This document shows, piece by piece, positions 47,283-55,969 of a stretch of DNA of 64,000 nt. Source of the stretch: Magnetofaba australis IT-1 (GTDB lineage Bacteria; Pseudomonadota; Magnetococcia; Magnetococcales; Magnetococcaceae); the NCBI RefSeq assembly GCF_002109495.1, contig NZ_LVJN01000018.1, forward strand, positions 62,001 through 126,000. The letters are read 5' to 3'. Made by a program: the position numbers and the translations under genes. Under the pieces are notes generated by a model. The model saw nothing but the letters and a program-made list of their open reading frames with translations, searched no databases and was not told the origin of the DNA. Each line of letters starts with the position of its first letter. Position 1 is the first letter of the stretch.

Positions 47283-48005
47283 ATGTCCGACGTGGACCAG
47301 CAAGAGATCGCCAAATTCGAGTCCATGGCCCATGAATGGTGGGATCCCAGCGGCAAGTTCAAGCTGCTGCATCAGATCAATCCGTTGCGCGCCGGGTATG
47401 CGCGCCGGGTGCTGCGCGGCGATGAGTACGCCTCTCTGGAGGGTTTGAAAATTGTCGATATCGGCTGCGGCGGCGGAATCCTGTCAGAGGAGCTGCATGA
47501 TGCGGGCGCCGAGGTGACGGGATTGGATCGTTCGGAGAAGATCATCGGCGTGGCGCGGGCGCATCAGGCCGACAGCGGCTCGAGCGTGGATTACCGGGTG
47601 CAGTCGGCGCAGGATCTGGCGGTGCATGCGCCGGAGAGCTATGACGTGGTGATGGCGATGGAGGTGCTCGAGCATGTGCCTGACGTCACCGATTTCCTCA
47701 GCGCCTGCGTGACCCTGCTGAAACCGGGCGGAACGCTCTTCTTCGCCACCTTGAACCGCACCCCCAAGGCGTGGGCGTTGGCCATCTTCGGCGCGGAGAA
47801 CATTCTGCGCTGGCTGCCGCGGGGCACCCATGAGTTTGATAAATTCATCAAGCCATCGGAGCTGTCGGAGTCGCTGCGCGCGCTGCGCACGCCGGTGCGC
47901 GATGTGTGCGGCATGCGCTACGCCATGCTGCGTGATGACTGGGAGCTGTGTGCGGACACCTCGGTGAACTACCTGGGCTACGCGGTTAAAGCGCAGGCGG
48001 AGTAA
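47283..48005 (+). CDS. ubiG: Ubiquinone biosynthesis O-methyltransferase UbiG
   Basis: Performs both O-methylations of ubiquinone synthesis. The 240-residue product shows EIAKFESMAHEWWDPSGKF, SAM motif VDIGCGGGILSEELHDAGA, and EVLEHVPD, with WLPRGTHEFDKFIKPSEL, all diagnostic of UbiG. GAGGGG precedes the ATG. It supplies the ubiquinone that RquA would convert to rhodoquinone. Confidence 0.95.
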   Translation: MSDVDQQEIAKFESMAHEWWDPSGKFKLLHQINPLRAGYARRVLRGDEYASLEGLKIVDIGCGGGILSEELHDAGAEVTGLDRSEKIIGVARAHQADSGSSVDYRVQSAQDLAVHAPESYDVVMAMEVLEHVPDVTDFLSACVTLLKPGGTLFFATLNRTPKAWALAIFGAENILRWLPRGTHEFDKFIKPSELSESLRALRTPVRDVCGMRYAMLRDDWELCADTSVNYLGYAVKAQAE

Positions 48006-48035
48006 TCTGCGCCGTGCGAGTTGGGGCGCTCCGTT

Positions 48036-48344
48036 TCAGGGCTGGGAGACGAAGCGCAGGCGTCCCACTGGCTGTCCGGCGGCGTTGAGCCGCTGCACAT
48101 AGCGTTCGCCGTCTGGCAGGCGCACCAGTAGGTCGATGCCGCCCGCATGGCTGGCGATCTGCGTCACTTCGGCTTGATGCGGCAGGGAGACCGCCACATC
48201 AGCGGTGGGCAGCGGCGCGGCGCTTTGGGTGGGCGGAGCCGAGGAGCGCGCCTTGTTGGTCATTTTGATAATCAACAGGGTGGAGCCGATGATCAACGCC
48301 ATGCCGCCGATGATGACAAACCCCTTGATGAACTTCAGATCCAT
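48036..48344 (-). CDS. Small single-span membrane protein, DUF6476-like
   Basis: A 102-residue protein with one N-terminal membrane span (about 7-27, KGFVIIGGMALIIGSTLLIIK), a Pro/Ser linker and a small beta-rich outer domain (GGIDLLVRLPDGERYVQRLN). It resembles DUF6476 of alphaproteobacteria; the call is moderate. GAGGAG lies eight bases before its ATG, inside the rluD-like coding region. Its start codon directly abuts that of the divergent rluD-like gene (CATATG at 48342-48347). Confidence 0.68.
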   Translation of the reverse strand: MDLKFIKGFVIIGGMALIIGSTLLIIKMTNKARSSAPPTQSAAPLPTADVAVSLPHQAEVTQIASHAGGIDLLVRLPDGERYVQRLNAAGQPVGRLRFVSQP

Positions 48345-49397
48345 ATGAGCGGCTCCTCAGACGCCGATGATCTCCCGCCGTGGGAGGCCGATGAAGACGA
48401 CGCGCAGTCGGCGGAGTCGTCTGATGTGCGTGTTGTGTCCGCGCCGTTGCCGCCAGCGGCGCAAGGGCTGCGCCTGGACAAGGCGCTGCTGCTGTTGCCG
48501 CTGGAGCTCAGTCGCGCCGCTTTACAGCGCTTGATCACACAAGGGCGGGTGGCTCTGAATGGTCAGACCATCACTTCCGCCTCGCATAAAGTCCAAGCCG
48601 GACAGCACGCGCGCGTCGAACTGCCGCCGCCGGAACCCTGCCGCTTCGAGCCCGAAGCGATCCCTCTGGATGTGCTGTATGAAGATGATGATTTGATCGT
48701 CATCAACAAACCCGTCGGCATGGTGACGCATCCGGGTGCGGGGATCAACCAGGGAACGTTGGTCAATGCGCTATTGCATCACTGCGGCGCGCCGGATAAC
48801 CCCTATGGTGGGCTATCGGGAATAGGCGGTACGGTGCGTCCGGGCATCGTCCACCGCTTGGATAAAGAGACCAGCGGCGTGATGGTGGCGGCCAAGCACG
48901 ACGCCGCCCATGTGGGGTTGGCCAAGCAGTTCGAGCAGCGCACGCTCACGCGCTTTTATGTGGCGATTGTGCAGGGGGCGCCGCAACCGGCGCGCGGTCG
49001 GGTGGAGGCGCCCATCGGACGGCACCCGGTACAGCGCAAGAAAATGGCGGTGGTGGCGGGGGGGAAGTTCGCCGCCACGCGCTATAAAACCCTGAAAGCA
49101 TGGGAGCGGCTGAGTTTGATTCAGTGCAAGCTGGAGAGCGGGCGCACCCATCAGATTCGCGTGCACATGGCGCATATTGGCCATCCGCTGCTGGGCGACT
49201 CGCTCTATGGGCGTCCGTTTCATGCGCCCAAAGCGTGGCCCGATGCAAGTCGTGAGGCGCTTGAGGCGTTTGCGCATCAAGCGCTGCACGCCGCTGTTCT
49301 GGGTTTCACCCACCCCATAAGCAGGGAGGCGCTGCGTTTTGAAACGCCGCCGCCCGCCGATTTCCTCGCACTCATTCGCGCGCTGGATAATCTCTGA
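48345..49397 (+). CDS. 23S rRNA pseudouridine synthase, RluD/RluA family
   Basis: RNA-modifying enzyme of 350 residues. After an acidic start, an S4 RNA-binding domain (GLRLDKALLLLPLELSRAALQRLI, seen in parts) precedes the catalytic domain with Asp173 in HRLDKETSG, and SGRTHQIRVHMAHIGHPLLGDSLYG. RluD modifies helix 69 of 23S rRNA; RluC or RluA specificity cannot be ruled out. The ATG at 48345 has no clear ribosome-binding site and may be a leaderless or coupled start. Confidence 0.92.
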   Translation: MSGSSDADDLPPWEADEDDAQSAESSDVRVVSAPLPPAAQGLRLDKALLLLPLELSRAALQRLITQGRVALNGQTITSASHKVQAGQHARVELPPPEPCRFEPEAIPLDVLYEDDDLIVINKPVGMVTHPGAGINQGTLVNALLHHCGAPDNPYGGLSGIGGTVRPGIVHRLDKETSGVMVAAKHDAAHVGLAKQFEQRTLTRFYVAIVQGAPQPARGRVEAPIGRHPVQRKKMAVVAGGKFAATRYKTLKAWERLSLIQCKLESGRTHQIRVHMAHIGHPLLGDSLYGRPFHAPKAWPDASREALEAFAHQALHAAVLGFTHPISREALRFETPPPADFLALIRALDNL

Positions 49398-49423
49398 AGA
49401 GAGGGGCGTGATACGGCGAAGGG

Positions 49424-49945
49424 TTACGACACCAGCTTGAGCACCCGTTTGATAATGGCCGGGTCCAGGGCGGGGGCGTTGGGCTCTTTGTTCTCCTGGC
49501 CGCGGGTGCGATCCACGTTCATCTCCAGCATCAGACGCAGGGTGTCGGCCTTCTTCTCCGCCGCCAACTCCAGGCCGTTCTCCACCAGATAGCTCTCCAG
49601 TTCCGCCAAAGCTTGGAACGTCATCACCGCATTGATCTCCGGATAGTCCGGCAGGCCGCCGCCTGGCGCGCTGATGACCGCTTGTGGGCTGGAGTCGCCA
49701 ATTCCGGTGGCGAGCCAGGAGAGATCCACGTTGGCGGCGGCGGCGATGGCGGCGAGGCGGTCCAAAGTGGGGTAGGTGCTGCCACGAAGATAGTTGCGCA
49801 GAACGCCCTCAGAAAGTCCGCACTCGCGTGCAAATCCGCGCACGCTCTCGTTGCCAATGGCCTCGCGGAGGCGCTCGGCGAACTGGCGAAGCGGGTTCGC
49901 ATACTGCTCTGGCAGTTGCGAAATATCTTTGATTTCCAGACTCAT
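49424..49945 (-). CDS. XRE-family (phage-repressor-like) transcriptional regulator
   Basis: A 173-residue DNA-binding protein. The N-terminal HTH (NESVRGFARECGLSEGVLRNYLRG, in parts) with TLDRLAAIAAAANVDLSWLATG is like the CI/C2 repressor HTH fused to S24 peptidases, but here no peptidase domain follows. The C-terminal half is helical and Glu/Leu-rich. No integrase or phage gene is adjacent. Operator-like palindromes lie upstream and suggest autoregulation. It is convergent with the rluD-like gene. Confidence 0.82.
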   Translation of the reverse strand: MSLEIKDISQLPEQYANPLRQFAERLREAIGNESVRGFARECGLSEGVLRNYLRGSTYPTLDRLAAIAAAANVDLSWLATGIGDSSPQAVISAPGGGLPDYPEINAVMTFQALAELESYLVENGLELAAEKKADTLRLMLEMNVDRTRGQENKEPNAPALDPAIIKRVLKLVS

Positions 49946-49982
49946 AAAGATCGGTCTTGAGTGTGTGCTGTGGTCGAATTTA

Positions 49983-50001
49983 CTGCGCAGTATGCGCGCA
50001 G
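49983..50001. promoter_or_regulatory. Operator-like palindrome near XRE gene
   Basis: ctgcgc-N7-gcgcag, 38 bases upstream of the XRE start; the second arm runs into agaaatata. Confidence 0.5.
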
Positions 50002-50311
50002 AAATATATTATTATGTTTTGTCCCGGTTGCTGGCGAAACCTTCATACGGCGTGGTGCGCAAGAATCGGGTTCGCACAGAAATATACATGATATTGGGAG
50101 AAATGTGCAATAAATTCTTGCGCTGTGCGTGGATTGCCGCTCTGGCAGTGGCCTGTTGAACATATTTAGCGCTTGTTGCGTGCAAATGAAAAAAAACGTC
50201 AAAGCCGCGAAAATGCGCGATATAAATCACTCAAGCAATTGAAAGTATGTATTAAAATGTTATTCAGTAAAGCTGGTGTTAGAGTATAAAGATGTCGGGT
50301 TTCTGTCTGTG

Positions 50312-50330
50312 CTGTGCTTTTTTCGCACAG
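50312..50330. promoter_or_regulatory. Second operator-like palindrome
   Basis: ctgtgc-N7-gcacag with the same arm and spacer geometry as the site at 49983-50001, differing by one paired change on each arm. Confidence 0.5.
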
Positions 50331-50702
50331 AGGACACTTTTCTGATAGGGATCGAAGAAATGCCATGATGAGCGCAAAAGAAGCAATGATGGGATGATCA
50401 TCCGCCCATTTGTTCGTAGAGTGGATCGCCATTGAAGGAGCTGTGGTCACACTTATTCGAACTCAAATACGAAGAGATTTGGCGATTGGGATATGCGAAT
50501 ATTTATGCTGTCGATGTCGGTCGGCGAGCGGACCAAGACAGGATGTTTGCCACCTTGTCATAAATCATGCGAAAACCCGCAACCACATATTCATCTCTCT
50601 GGGCTATCAACATGCTGCTGGGATTGCGCGCCGTGAGGATCGTAAGAATCCTCCAGCGCTGCGTCTCCTTTGTCAGCCATAAAGATAACCAGGAGAAGAA
50701 CA

Positions 50703-52607
50703 ATGCACGAGGAGAGTGGGCAAGGGAGCGACTTGACCGCGCTGGATACTCTATTGAGTAAGAAGATGGCCAAACCCCTGGCAAAGGGGCTGGCCAAAAC
50801 ATTGGGGCCGATTCTGGCCATCAATAAGTTCGAGCGTAAACGGCACGAGTTGCTCAAGAGCGCGCAGCCGGAAGAGTTTCTGGAAAAGGCGCTCAAGGCG
50901 TTGACCAAATCGGTCAAAACACGTGAGGGGGAGTTGGCGCGCATCCCGCGTGAAGGCGCGGTGGTGGTGGTGGCCAACCACCCTTACGGGGGCATTGAGG
51001 GGCTGTTGCTGACCGTATTGCTGCGCGCCGTGCGTCCCGATGTGAAGTTTCTCGCCAACTCGTTTCTCAATGCCCTGCCTGAATTTCAGGACTATCTGAT
51101 CTCCGTGAATCCATTTGGCGGCAAAGAGGCGGTCAAACAGAATACAAAGGGGGTCAAAGAGGCGCTGCGTTGGCTTAAGGGGGGCGGTATGCTGGTGATC
51201 TTCCCGGCTGGGGAGGTCTCCCATCTACAGCTCAAACCGCTGCGCGTTTCCGACCCGCAATGGGATGTGGGCGCCGCGCGCTTGGCGCGCAAAACCGGGG
51301 CTGCTGTGCTGCCGATTTTGATCCAAGGCGCCAATGGTCCACTGTTCCAGTTGGCTGGGTTGGTTCACCCCCGTTTGCGCACTGCGCTGCTGCCGCGCGA
51401 AATGCTCAATAAAGGCGATAAAGAGATTCCGTTGCGCATTGGCGCGCCCATCCCGGCGACGCGCTTGGCGCGCTACGCCAATGACGATGAGGCGACCCGC
51501 TATCTGCGTTTGCGCACCTATTTGCTGGATGCCGATGAGCGCGGGGTGGCGGAGCCAAAATACCTGGGCGCGCTGAAAAAAGGGCGTAAGGCGAATGTGG
51601 CCCACGAGCCCATCATCGCCGCGGTGGATCCGGAGATTCTGCTGCATGAGGTGAACGCTCTGCCAGAAGAGAACACTCTGATTCGCAATGGCGCGCAGCG
51701 TGTGGTCTTTGCTGATGCCGCACAGATTCCGATGCTGTTGCAAGAGATTGGTCGCTTGCGCGAGGTCACCTTCCGCCAGGTCGGGGAAGGCACGGGACTC
51801 TCCATTGATCTGGACCGCTTTGACGCCGACTACGTGCATCTGTTTGTGTGGAATGACGACAAGCGTGAGGTGGTCGGGGCCTATCGCATGGGGCGGCTGG
51901 ATGAACTGATTGCCGTGCGCGGCGGCAAGCGCCGTCTCTACACCAGCACGCTGTTCAAATTCAAAAAACGGTTCCTGAAATCCTTGGGGCCTGCGTTGGA
52001 GATGGGGCGCTCTTTCGTGCGTCCGGAGTATCAACGCAGCTATGCGCCGCTAATGCTGTTGTGGAAGGGGATCGGCCGCTATGTGGCCGCACACCCGCAG
52101 TATCGCTATCTGTTTGGCCCGGTGAGCATCACCACAGAGTACGCACCCATGTCGCGGGAGTTGATCGTTAACTATCTGCAGTGGAACAGCACCCTGGGTC
52201 AGCCGCGCAGTTTAATCAAGGCGCGTAAGCCGTTTCGCTTGAAAGGGGTGAAAGGGATTGTGGATCCCGCCGCCATCAGTGTGTTGGGTGATCTGGATGA
52301 TCTGTCCGGCGTGGTCACCGCCATTGAGCAGGATGGCAAAGGGATTCCCGTGTTGTTGCGTCAATATCTGAAACTGGGCGGCAAACTGGCCGGGTTCAAC
52401 ATCGACCCGGCTTTCAGCAATGTTCTGGACGGCTTGATCTTTGTCGATCTGTTGGAGACCGAGCCGAAAACGTTGATTAAGTATATGGGCGCGCAAGAGG
52501 CGGAGAAATTCCGCGCCTATCATCAGCGTAACGCCTATGCCCCGGTGGTCAGCGCAGAAGGCTCCCTGGAGCATGGTGTCGACTCCTCGCGTGAGGTGAT
52601 GCATTAA
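50703..52607 (+). CDS. Bifunctional acyltransferase, OlsF-like (ornithine-lipid synthase)
   Basis: A 634-residue two-domain protein. The N-terminal half is a PlsC-type O-acyltransferase with His93 in VANHPYGGIEG (a variant of the H-x4-D motif) and VIFPAGEVSH. The C-terminal half resembles the GNAT-type N-acyltransferase OlsB: REVTFRQVGEGTGLSIDLDR, VGAYRMG and GRSFVRPEYQRSYAPLMLLWKG (shown in parts). This matches the layout of OlsF, which makes ornithine lipids alone. AGGAG lies seven bases before the ATG at 50703. Ornithine lipids are phosphate-free membrane lipids. The amino-acid head group is inferred, not shown. Confidence 0.82.
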   Translation: MHEESGQGSDLTALDTLLSKKMAKPLAKGLAKTLGPILAINKFERKRHELLKSAQPEEFLEKALKALTKSVKTREGELARIPREGAVVVVANHPYGGIEGLLLTVLLRAVRPDVKFLANSFLNALPEFQDYLISVNPFGGKEAVKQNTKGVKEALRWLKGGGMLVIFPAGEVSHLQLKPLRVSDPQWDVGAARLARKTGAAVLPILIQGANGPLFQLAGLVHPRLRTALLPREMLNKGDKEIPLRIGAPIPATRLARYANDDEATRYLRLRTYLLDADERGVAEPKYLGALKKGRKANVAHEPIIAAVDPEILLHEVNALPEENTLIRNGAQRVVFADAAQIPMLLQEIGRLREVTFRQVGEGTGLSIDLDRFDADYVHLFVWNDDKREVVGAYRMGRLDELIAVRGGKRRLYTSTLFKFKKRFLKSLGPALEMGRSFVRPEYQRSYAPLMLLWKGIGRYVAAHPQYRYLFGPVSITTEYAPMSRELIVNYLQWNSTLGQPRSLIKARKPFRLKGVKGIVDPAAISVLGDLDDLSGVVTAIEQDGKGIPVLLRQYLKLGGKLAGFNIDPAFSNVLDGLIFVDLLETEPKTLIKYMGAQEAEKFRAYHQRNAYAPVVSAEGSLEHGVDSSREVMH

Positions 52608-52659
52608 CCCGGTTGGCTAGGCTGCGTTCAACGAACCTGCCAACAGCGATTTCTGATCA

Positions 52660-52690
52660 CGCTCCAGCAAACTGGAGCGGGATTTTTTTT
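52660..52690 (+). terminator. Terminator after OlsF-like gene
   Basis: Stem cgctccag / ctggagcg with loop caaa, then gga and eight T. Confidence 0.95.
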
Positions 52691-52918
52691 GTCAGAATTC
52701 AACGTATGGCAAGCGCGACGTCACTGCTTGAGTGAACTGAGAAAGAGCGCATCGGCGCAAAAATCTCTCTTGCAGACGCGGTCTTTGGCGTCCTCTGCGC
52801 GTCTCTGTCAGTCGTGGTTTTGGGAGAGAGAGTTAAGTGGCGAGGCGTTGGCGCGACGGAGATGCGCGCAGCGGTGTGTGGAGGCGTCAGAGTGTGTGAT
52901 TGAGGCTGAACAAAAGAG
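52691..52918. other. Gap without a supported gene
   Basis: Between two terminators. A 134-codon open frame crosses it but lacks a good start, runs into the pilin gene on the other strand and has no family resemblance, so I see nothing coding here. Confidence 0.5.
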
Positions 52919-52949
52919 AAGGGCCCCAGAAAATTCTGGGGCCCTTCTT
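52919..52949 (-). terminator. Terminator after pilin-like gene
   Basis: Stem aagggccccag / ctggggccctt with six-base loop, 32 bases past the pilin stop. The T-run on the minus side is broken (ctcttttg). Confidence 0.75.
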
Positions 52950-52980
52950 GTGTTGCGTCTAACTGATCAGGTCAGTCAGA

Positions 52981-53634
52981 TTACTGCTGCATTTTCCACC
53001 AGCAGGTGGTGGTGGACACGTCGTCGGCTTCATCGCCTTGCCCGGTGTCGGTGGCGGTTTGGTTGTTGCCGGTGGAGCCAGCGTTCAGGTTGAGTTCGCA
53101 ACGGAACACGCCGTCAGCATACTGGACCAGACCGTCGATGGAGGAGTCCAGAGCGGAGTACAGAGCGGGAGCAACGCCCTGGATACGCATCAGGTTGCCC
53201 ACCAAGGTGCCGCCAGCGGTGTTGGAGGAGGTGGCTTGGTGCTCGAAGATGACTTCCAGAGTGACCGGCTCGCCCTGCGAGTTGAAGTACAGGTACTGGT
53301 ACTCATGGGTGCCGGACTGACCGCGAGGCACTTTGATGCCCAGGTTCTCGAAGCTGGAGACCATGGCGGACTGGGAGGCGGAGGTTTTACCGCTGGGGCT
53401 GTCCACGTTGTCACCAACCACAACACCGGTGCGCTCGTAGTACTGACCGTAGGCTTGCGCCCACTGGCCGATGAACTTGTTGGTGATTTTGCGGTATTCG
53501 GAGTTACGTTGCAGGTCTTTACCGATGGAGACGGCGCCGAGGATCAGGCCGATGACGACCAGCACGATGGCCATTTCCATCAGGGTGAAGCCCTTTTCAA
53601 AGCGGCTTCGGATGGCGTTAACATGTTTGCTCAT
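52981..53634 (-). CDS. Type IV pilin-like (prepilin) protein
   Basis: A 217-residue protein with a class-III prepilin signal: short basic leader ending Lys-Gly, cut before Phe in GFTLMEMAIVLVVIGLILG, then the conserved Glu5 and hydrophobic helix. The globular part is Ser/Gly/Thr-rich with a C-terminal Cys pair (FRCELNL and TTTCWWK) able to form the usual pilin disulfide loop. AAGGAG lies eight bases upstream. No pilus assembly genes are adjacent, so it may be a minor pilin or a type II secretion pseudopilin. Confidence 0.85.
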   Translation of the reverse strand: MSKHVNAIRSRFEKGFTLMEMAIVLVVIGLILGAVSIGKDLQRNSEYRKITNKFIGQWAQAYGQYYERTGVVVGDNVDSPSGKTSASQSAMVSSFENLGIKVPRGQSGTHEYQYLYFNSQGEPVTLEVIFEHQATSSNTAGGTLVGNLMRIQGVAPALYSALDSSIDGLVQYADGVFRCELNLNAGSTGNNQTATDTGQGDEADDVSTTTCWWKMQQ

Positions 53635-54092
53635 CTGTTTGGCTCCTTACAAGCGATACGAGATAGTGATTTAGTGTCTTTGGGCGACGTCACAATATAA
53701 TTAACGAATAGGTCCCCCAACACTCCTTGCCCCATTGGTGGGCATTTGACCATGCTGTGACGGGAATTGCAAGGATGGATTGATAGAAATAAACGGCTTT
53801 TTTGCATAAAAATTGGCATGGCGCGGTATGGGTTGTGATCAGTGAGATCAAGCGCTTCCTGTTTTTGCGCAGAGCCTTTACAAAGGCGTTTATCAGGCTA
53901 TCAAAATGGGCGGTGTGAGCAATGAGAATGGATTGGGAAATGTAAATGTAATGCAAATGACAGAATGTCGCTCCTTTTGAACACGGACGCAATTGTAATG
54001 CCGAAATCAGCCCAAATCTGGGCCCAGGCAACGCTTTTGCAGGATCAGGCTGGAGCGCTTTTGCAGTTTTGAGGATTGGAGCGCAACGAGAT
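53635..54092. other. 458-base divergent intergenic region
   Basis: Lies between the pilin-like gene and recJ. Besides the pilin ribosome-binding site (53643-53648) it is relatively AT-rich. A possible weak minus-strand promoter (TTGTGA, 16 bases, TAAATC) lies before the pilin gene. No gene or repeat is visible. Confidence 0.5.
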
Positions 54093-55892
54093 ATGCCACA
54101 GGATGTTCTCTCCCTGACGGGATGTTTATGGACCCCGCGAGCGTTGGCGCGCGCAGAGCATGCGCAGACTGCGCGTCATCTGGGGTTGCCGGAGATCATT
54201 GCGCCGCTGTTGGCTGCGCGGGAGTTGGACTCTCCCGGGGCGGCGCGGGCGTTTTTACAGCCGCGTTTGAAGGAGTTGCCGGATCCGCTGAGTCTGCGCG
54301 ATATGGACGCAGCCATTGCGCGCTTGGTAGAGGCGGTGGAGGCGGGTGAGCGTATCGGCGTGTTTGGCGACTATGATGTGGATGGCGCCACCTCCTCAGC
54401 GCTGCTGACGCGCTATTTTCGCGCCTTGGGGCTGGCGGTTCGGGTGTATATCCCCGACCGCTTGAGCGAAGGCTATGGCCCCAACCCCGACGCTATGCGC
54501 AAGCTGGCGGAGGAGGGGCTGCGTCTGGTGATTACCGTGGATTGCGGCATCACCGCATTCGAGGCGTTGGAGGCGGCGCAGGATGCGGGACTGGGGGTGA
54601 TCGTCACCGACCACCATCAGGCGCGTGAGGCGTTGCCCGCAGCATTGGCGGTGATCAACCCCAACCGCTTGGATGAGACCTTTCCGCACAAACAGTTGGC
54701 GGGGGTGGGGGTGGCGTTCTATCTGGCCATGGGGCTCAACCGCGCCCTGCGTGAACGGGGCTGGTTTACCCAGACGCGCCCGGAGCCGCCGCTCAAGCCG
54801 TTACTGGATCTGGTGGCGGTGGGCACGGTGGCCGATGTGGCCGCTATCACCGGCATCAATCGGGCGCTGGTCTCCGCCGGATTGCGCGTGACTGCGCAAA
54901 AAGAGAATGCAGGCATCGCCGCGCTGATGGAGGCGGCGGAGCTGAAGGTTGACCATCGCGGCGTGCGCTGCTCCCAGGTGGGGTTTCAGATTGGCCCACG
55001 CATCAACGCTGGGGGGCGGTTGGGACGCGGCGAGTTGGGGCATCAGTTGCTGAGTACAGAAGATCTGGCGGAAGCGCGTCGCATCGCCGCCGAGCTGGAC
55101 GCCTCCAATCAGGCGCGACAATCTATTGAAAAGGAGATGGTCGCCCAAGCGGTGGCCCAAGTGGAGGGCTCCGGCCAGTTGGAGCGTGCGCGCGGCATCG
55201 TGGTGAGCAGTCCTGGTTGGCACCCTGGTGTGGTGGGGATTGTGGCCTCGCGGTTGGTGGATCGTTTTCATCGTCCGGCGCTGGTGATCTCTATCGATGA
55301 CGACGGCGTCGGCAAAGGCTCCGGGCGTACGGTTCCCGGGGTCGATCTGCTGGCGGCGGTGGACCGCTGCGCCGAGTATCTGGATCACTATGGCGGGCAT
55401 AAGGCGGCGTGCGGCGTCACCATTCAAGCAGAGAACATCGCTGCGTTTACCGAGACCTTTTTCACCGCCTTGGCGGAGTTGCCGGAGGCGGCGTTCACGC
55501 CGCGTCTAGCGGTGGATGCGCCGCTGCCGGTGGAGTTGGCGCAGCTCGGTCTGGCGGCGCAATTGCAGCAGTTCGCCCCGTTTGGCATGGGCAACCCGGA
55601 GCCGGTGCTGGTGTTGCCCGGGGTGAGCGCCTGGAATGGTCGCTTGATCAAGGGGCGGCATGTGGCGTGTCAACTGGTGCGGCCCGATGGCGGCGCCGGG
55701 GTGGAGGCGATCGGATTTGGCGTGGCGCCCGGCCCGGTGGCCGATGCGCTGCTCTCCAATCAGGGGGCGTGGGACGTGGCCGGGACGCTCTCCGTAGACC
55801 ACTGGCGCGGCCAGGAGCGGTTGCAGTTTCGGATTAAGGATGTGCGTGCGGCGCAGGCGCTGCCCTGGGATCAGGAACCCGCGCGCAATTGA
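54093..55892 (+). CDS. recJ: Single-stranded-DNA exonuclease RecJ
   Basis: 5'-to-3' ssDNA exonuclease of RecF-pathway recombination and mismatch repair, 599 residues. DHH phosphoesterase motifs are clear: VFGDYDVDGATSSALL, VDCGITAFE, VIVTDHHQA and GTVADV; the DHHA1 part has GKGSGRTVPGVDL and YGGHKAACG. The C-terminal OB domain is present. The ATG at 54093 is chosen over a TTG eight codons earlier. Confidence 0.95.
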   Translation: MPQDVLSLTGCLWTPRALARAEHAQTARHLGLPEIIAPLLAARELDSPGAARAFLQPRLKELPDPLSLRDMDAAIARLVEAVEAGERIGVFGDYDVDGATSSALLTRYFRALGLAVRVYIPDRLSEGYGPNPDAMRKLAEEGLRLVITVDCGITAFEALEAAQDAGLGVIVTDHHQAREALPAALAVINPNRLDETFPHKQLAGVGVAFYLAMGLNRALRERGWFTQTRPEPPLKPLLDLVAVGTVADVAAITGINRALVSAGLRVTAQKENAGIAALMEAAELKVDHRGVRCSQVGFQIGPRINAGGRLGRGELGHQLLSTEDLAEARRIAAELDASNQARQSIEKEMVAQAVAQVEGSGQLERARGIVVSSPGWHPGVVGIVASRLVDRFHRPALVISIDDDGVGKGSGRTVPGVDLLAAVDRCAEYLDHYGGHKAACGVTIQAENIAAFTETFFTALAELPEAAFTPRLAVDAPLPVELAQLGLAAQLQQFAPFGMGNPEPVLVLPGVSAWNGRLIKGRHVACQLVRPDGGAGVEAIGFGVAPGPVADALLSNQGAWDVAGTLSVDHWRGQERLQFRIKDVRAAQALPWDQEPARN

Positions 55893-55969
55893 GACTGGAC
55901 AGCGCGCGCCAAAGCTTTCACACTGATAAGCTGTCTTTTTGACCCGATATTGAAAATGGAATCCGCACC

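Larger units (their letters stand above)
49946..50702 (+). other. 757-base AT-richer region without a recognisable gene
   Basis: Lies between the XRE gene and the acyltransferase gene. Short ORFs exist on both strands, but none has a good start, family or codon bias. Notable are two palindromes of the form CTGYGC-N7-GCRCAG and a 13-base direct repeat GCRCAGAAATATA (49996-50008, 50074-50086). A regulatory RNA or a decayed gene could be here; I cannot show either. Confidence 0.6.

Noticed and set aside
49942-50202. 86-codon minus-strand frame in the AT-richer region
   Set aside because: No ribosome-binding site, overlaps the regulator promoter, and looks unlike a protein sequence.
49424-50702. 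Prophage or integrated element around the phage-repressor-like gene
   Set aside because: No integrase, structural or lysis gene and no tRNA attachment site is adjacent; flanking genes are ordinary chromosome.
52689-53093. 134-codon plus-strand frame between the acyltransferase and pilin genes
   Set aside because: No credible start, overlaps the pilin gene and two terminators, and has no family resemblance.
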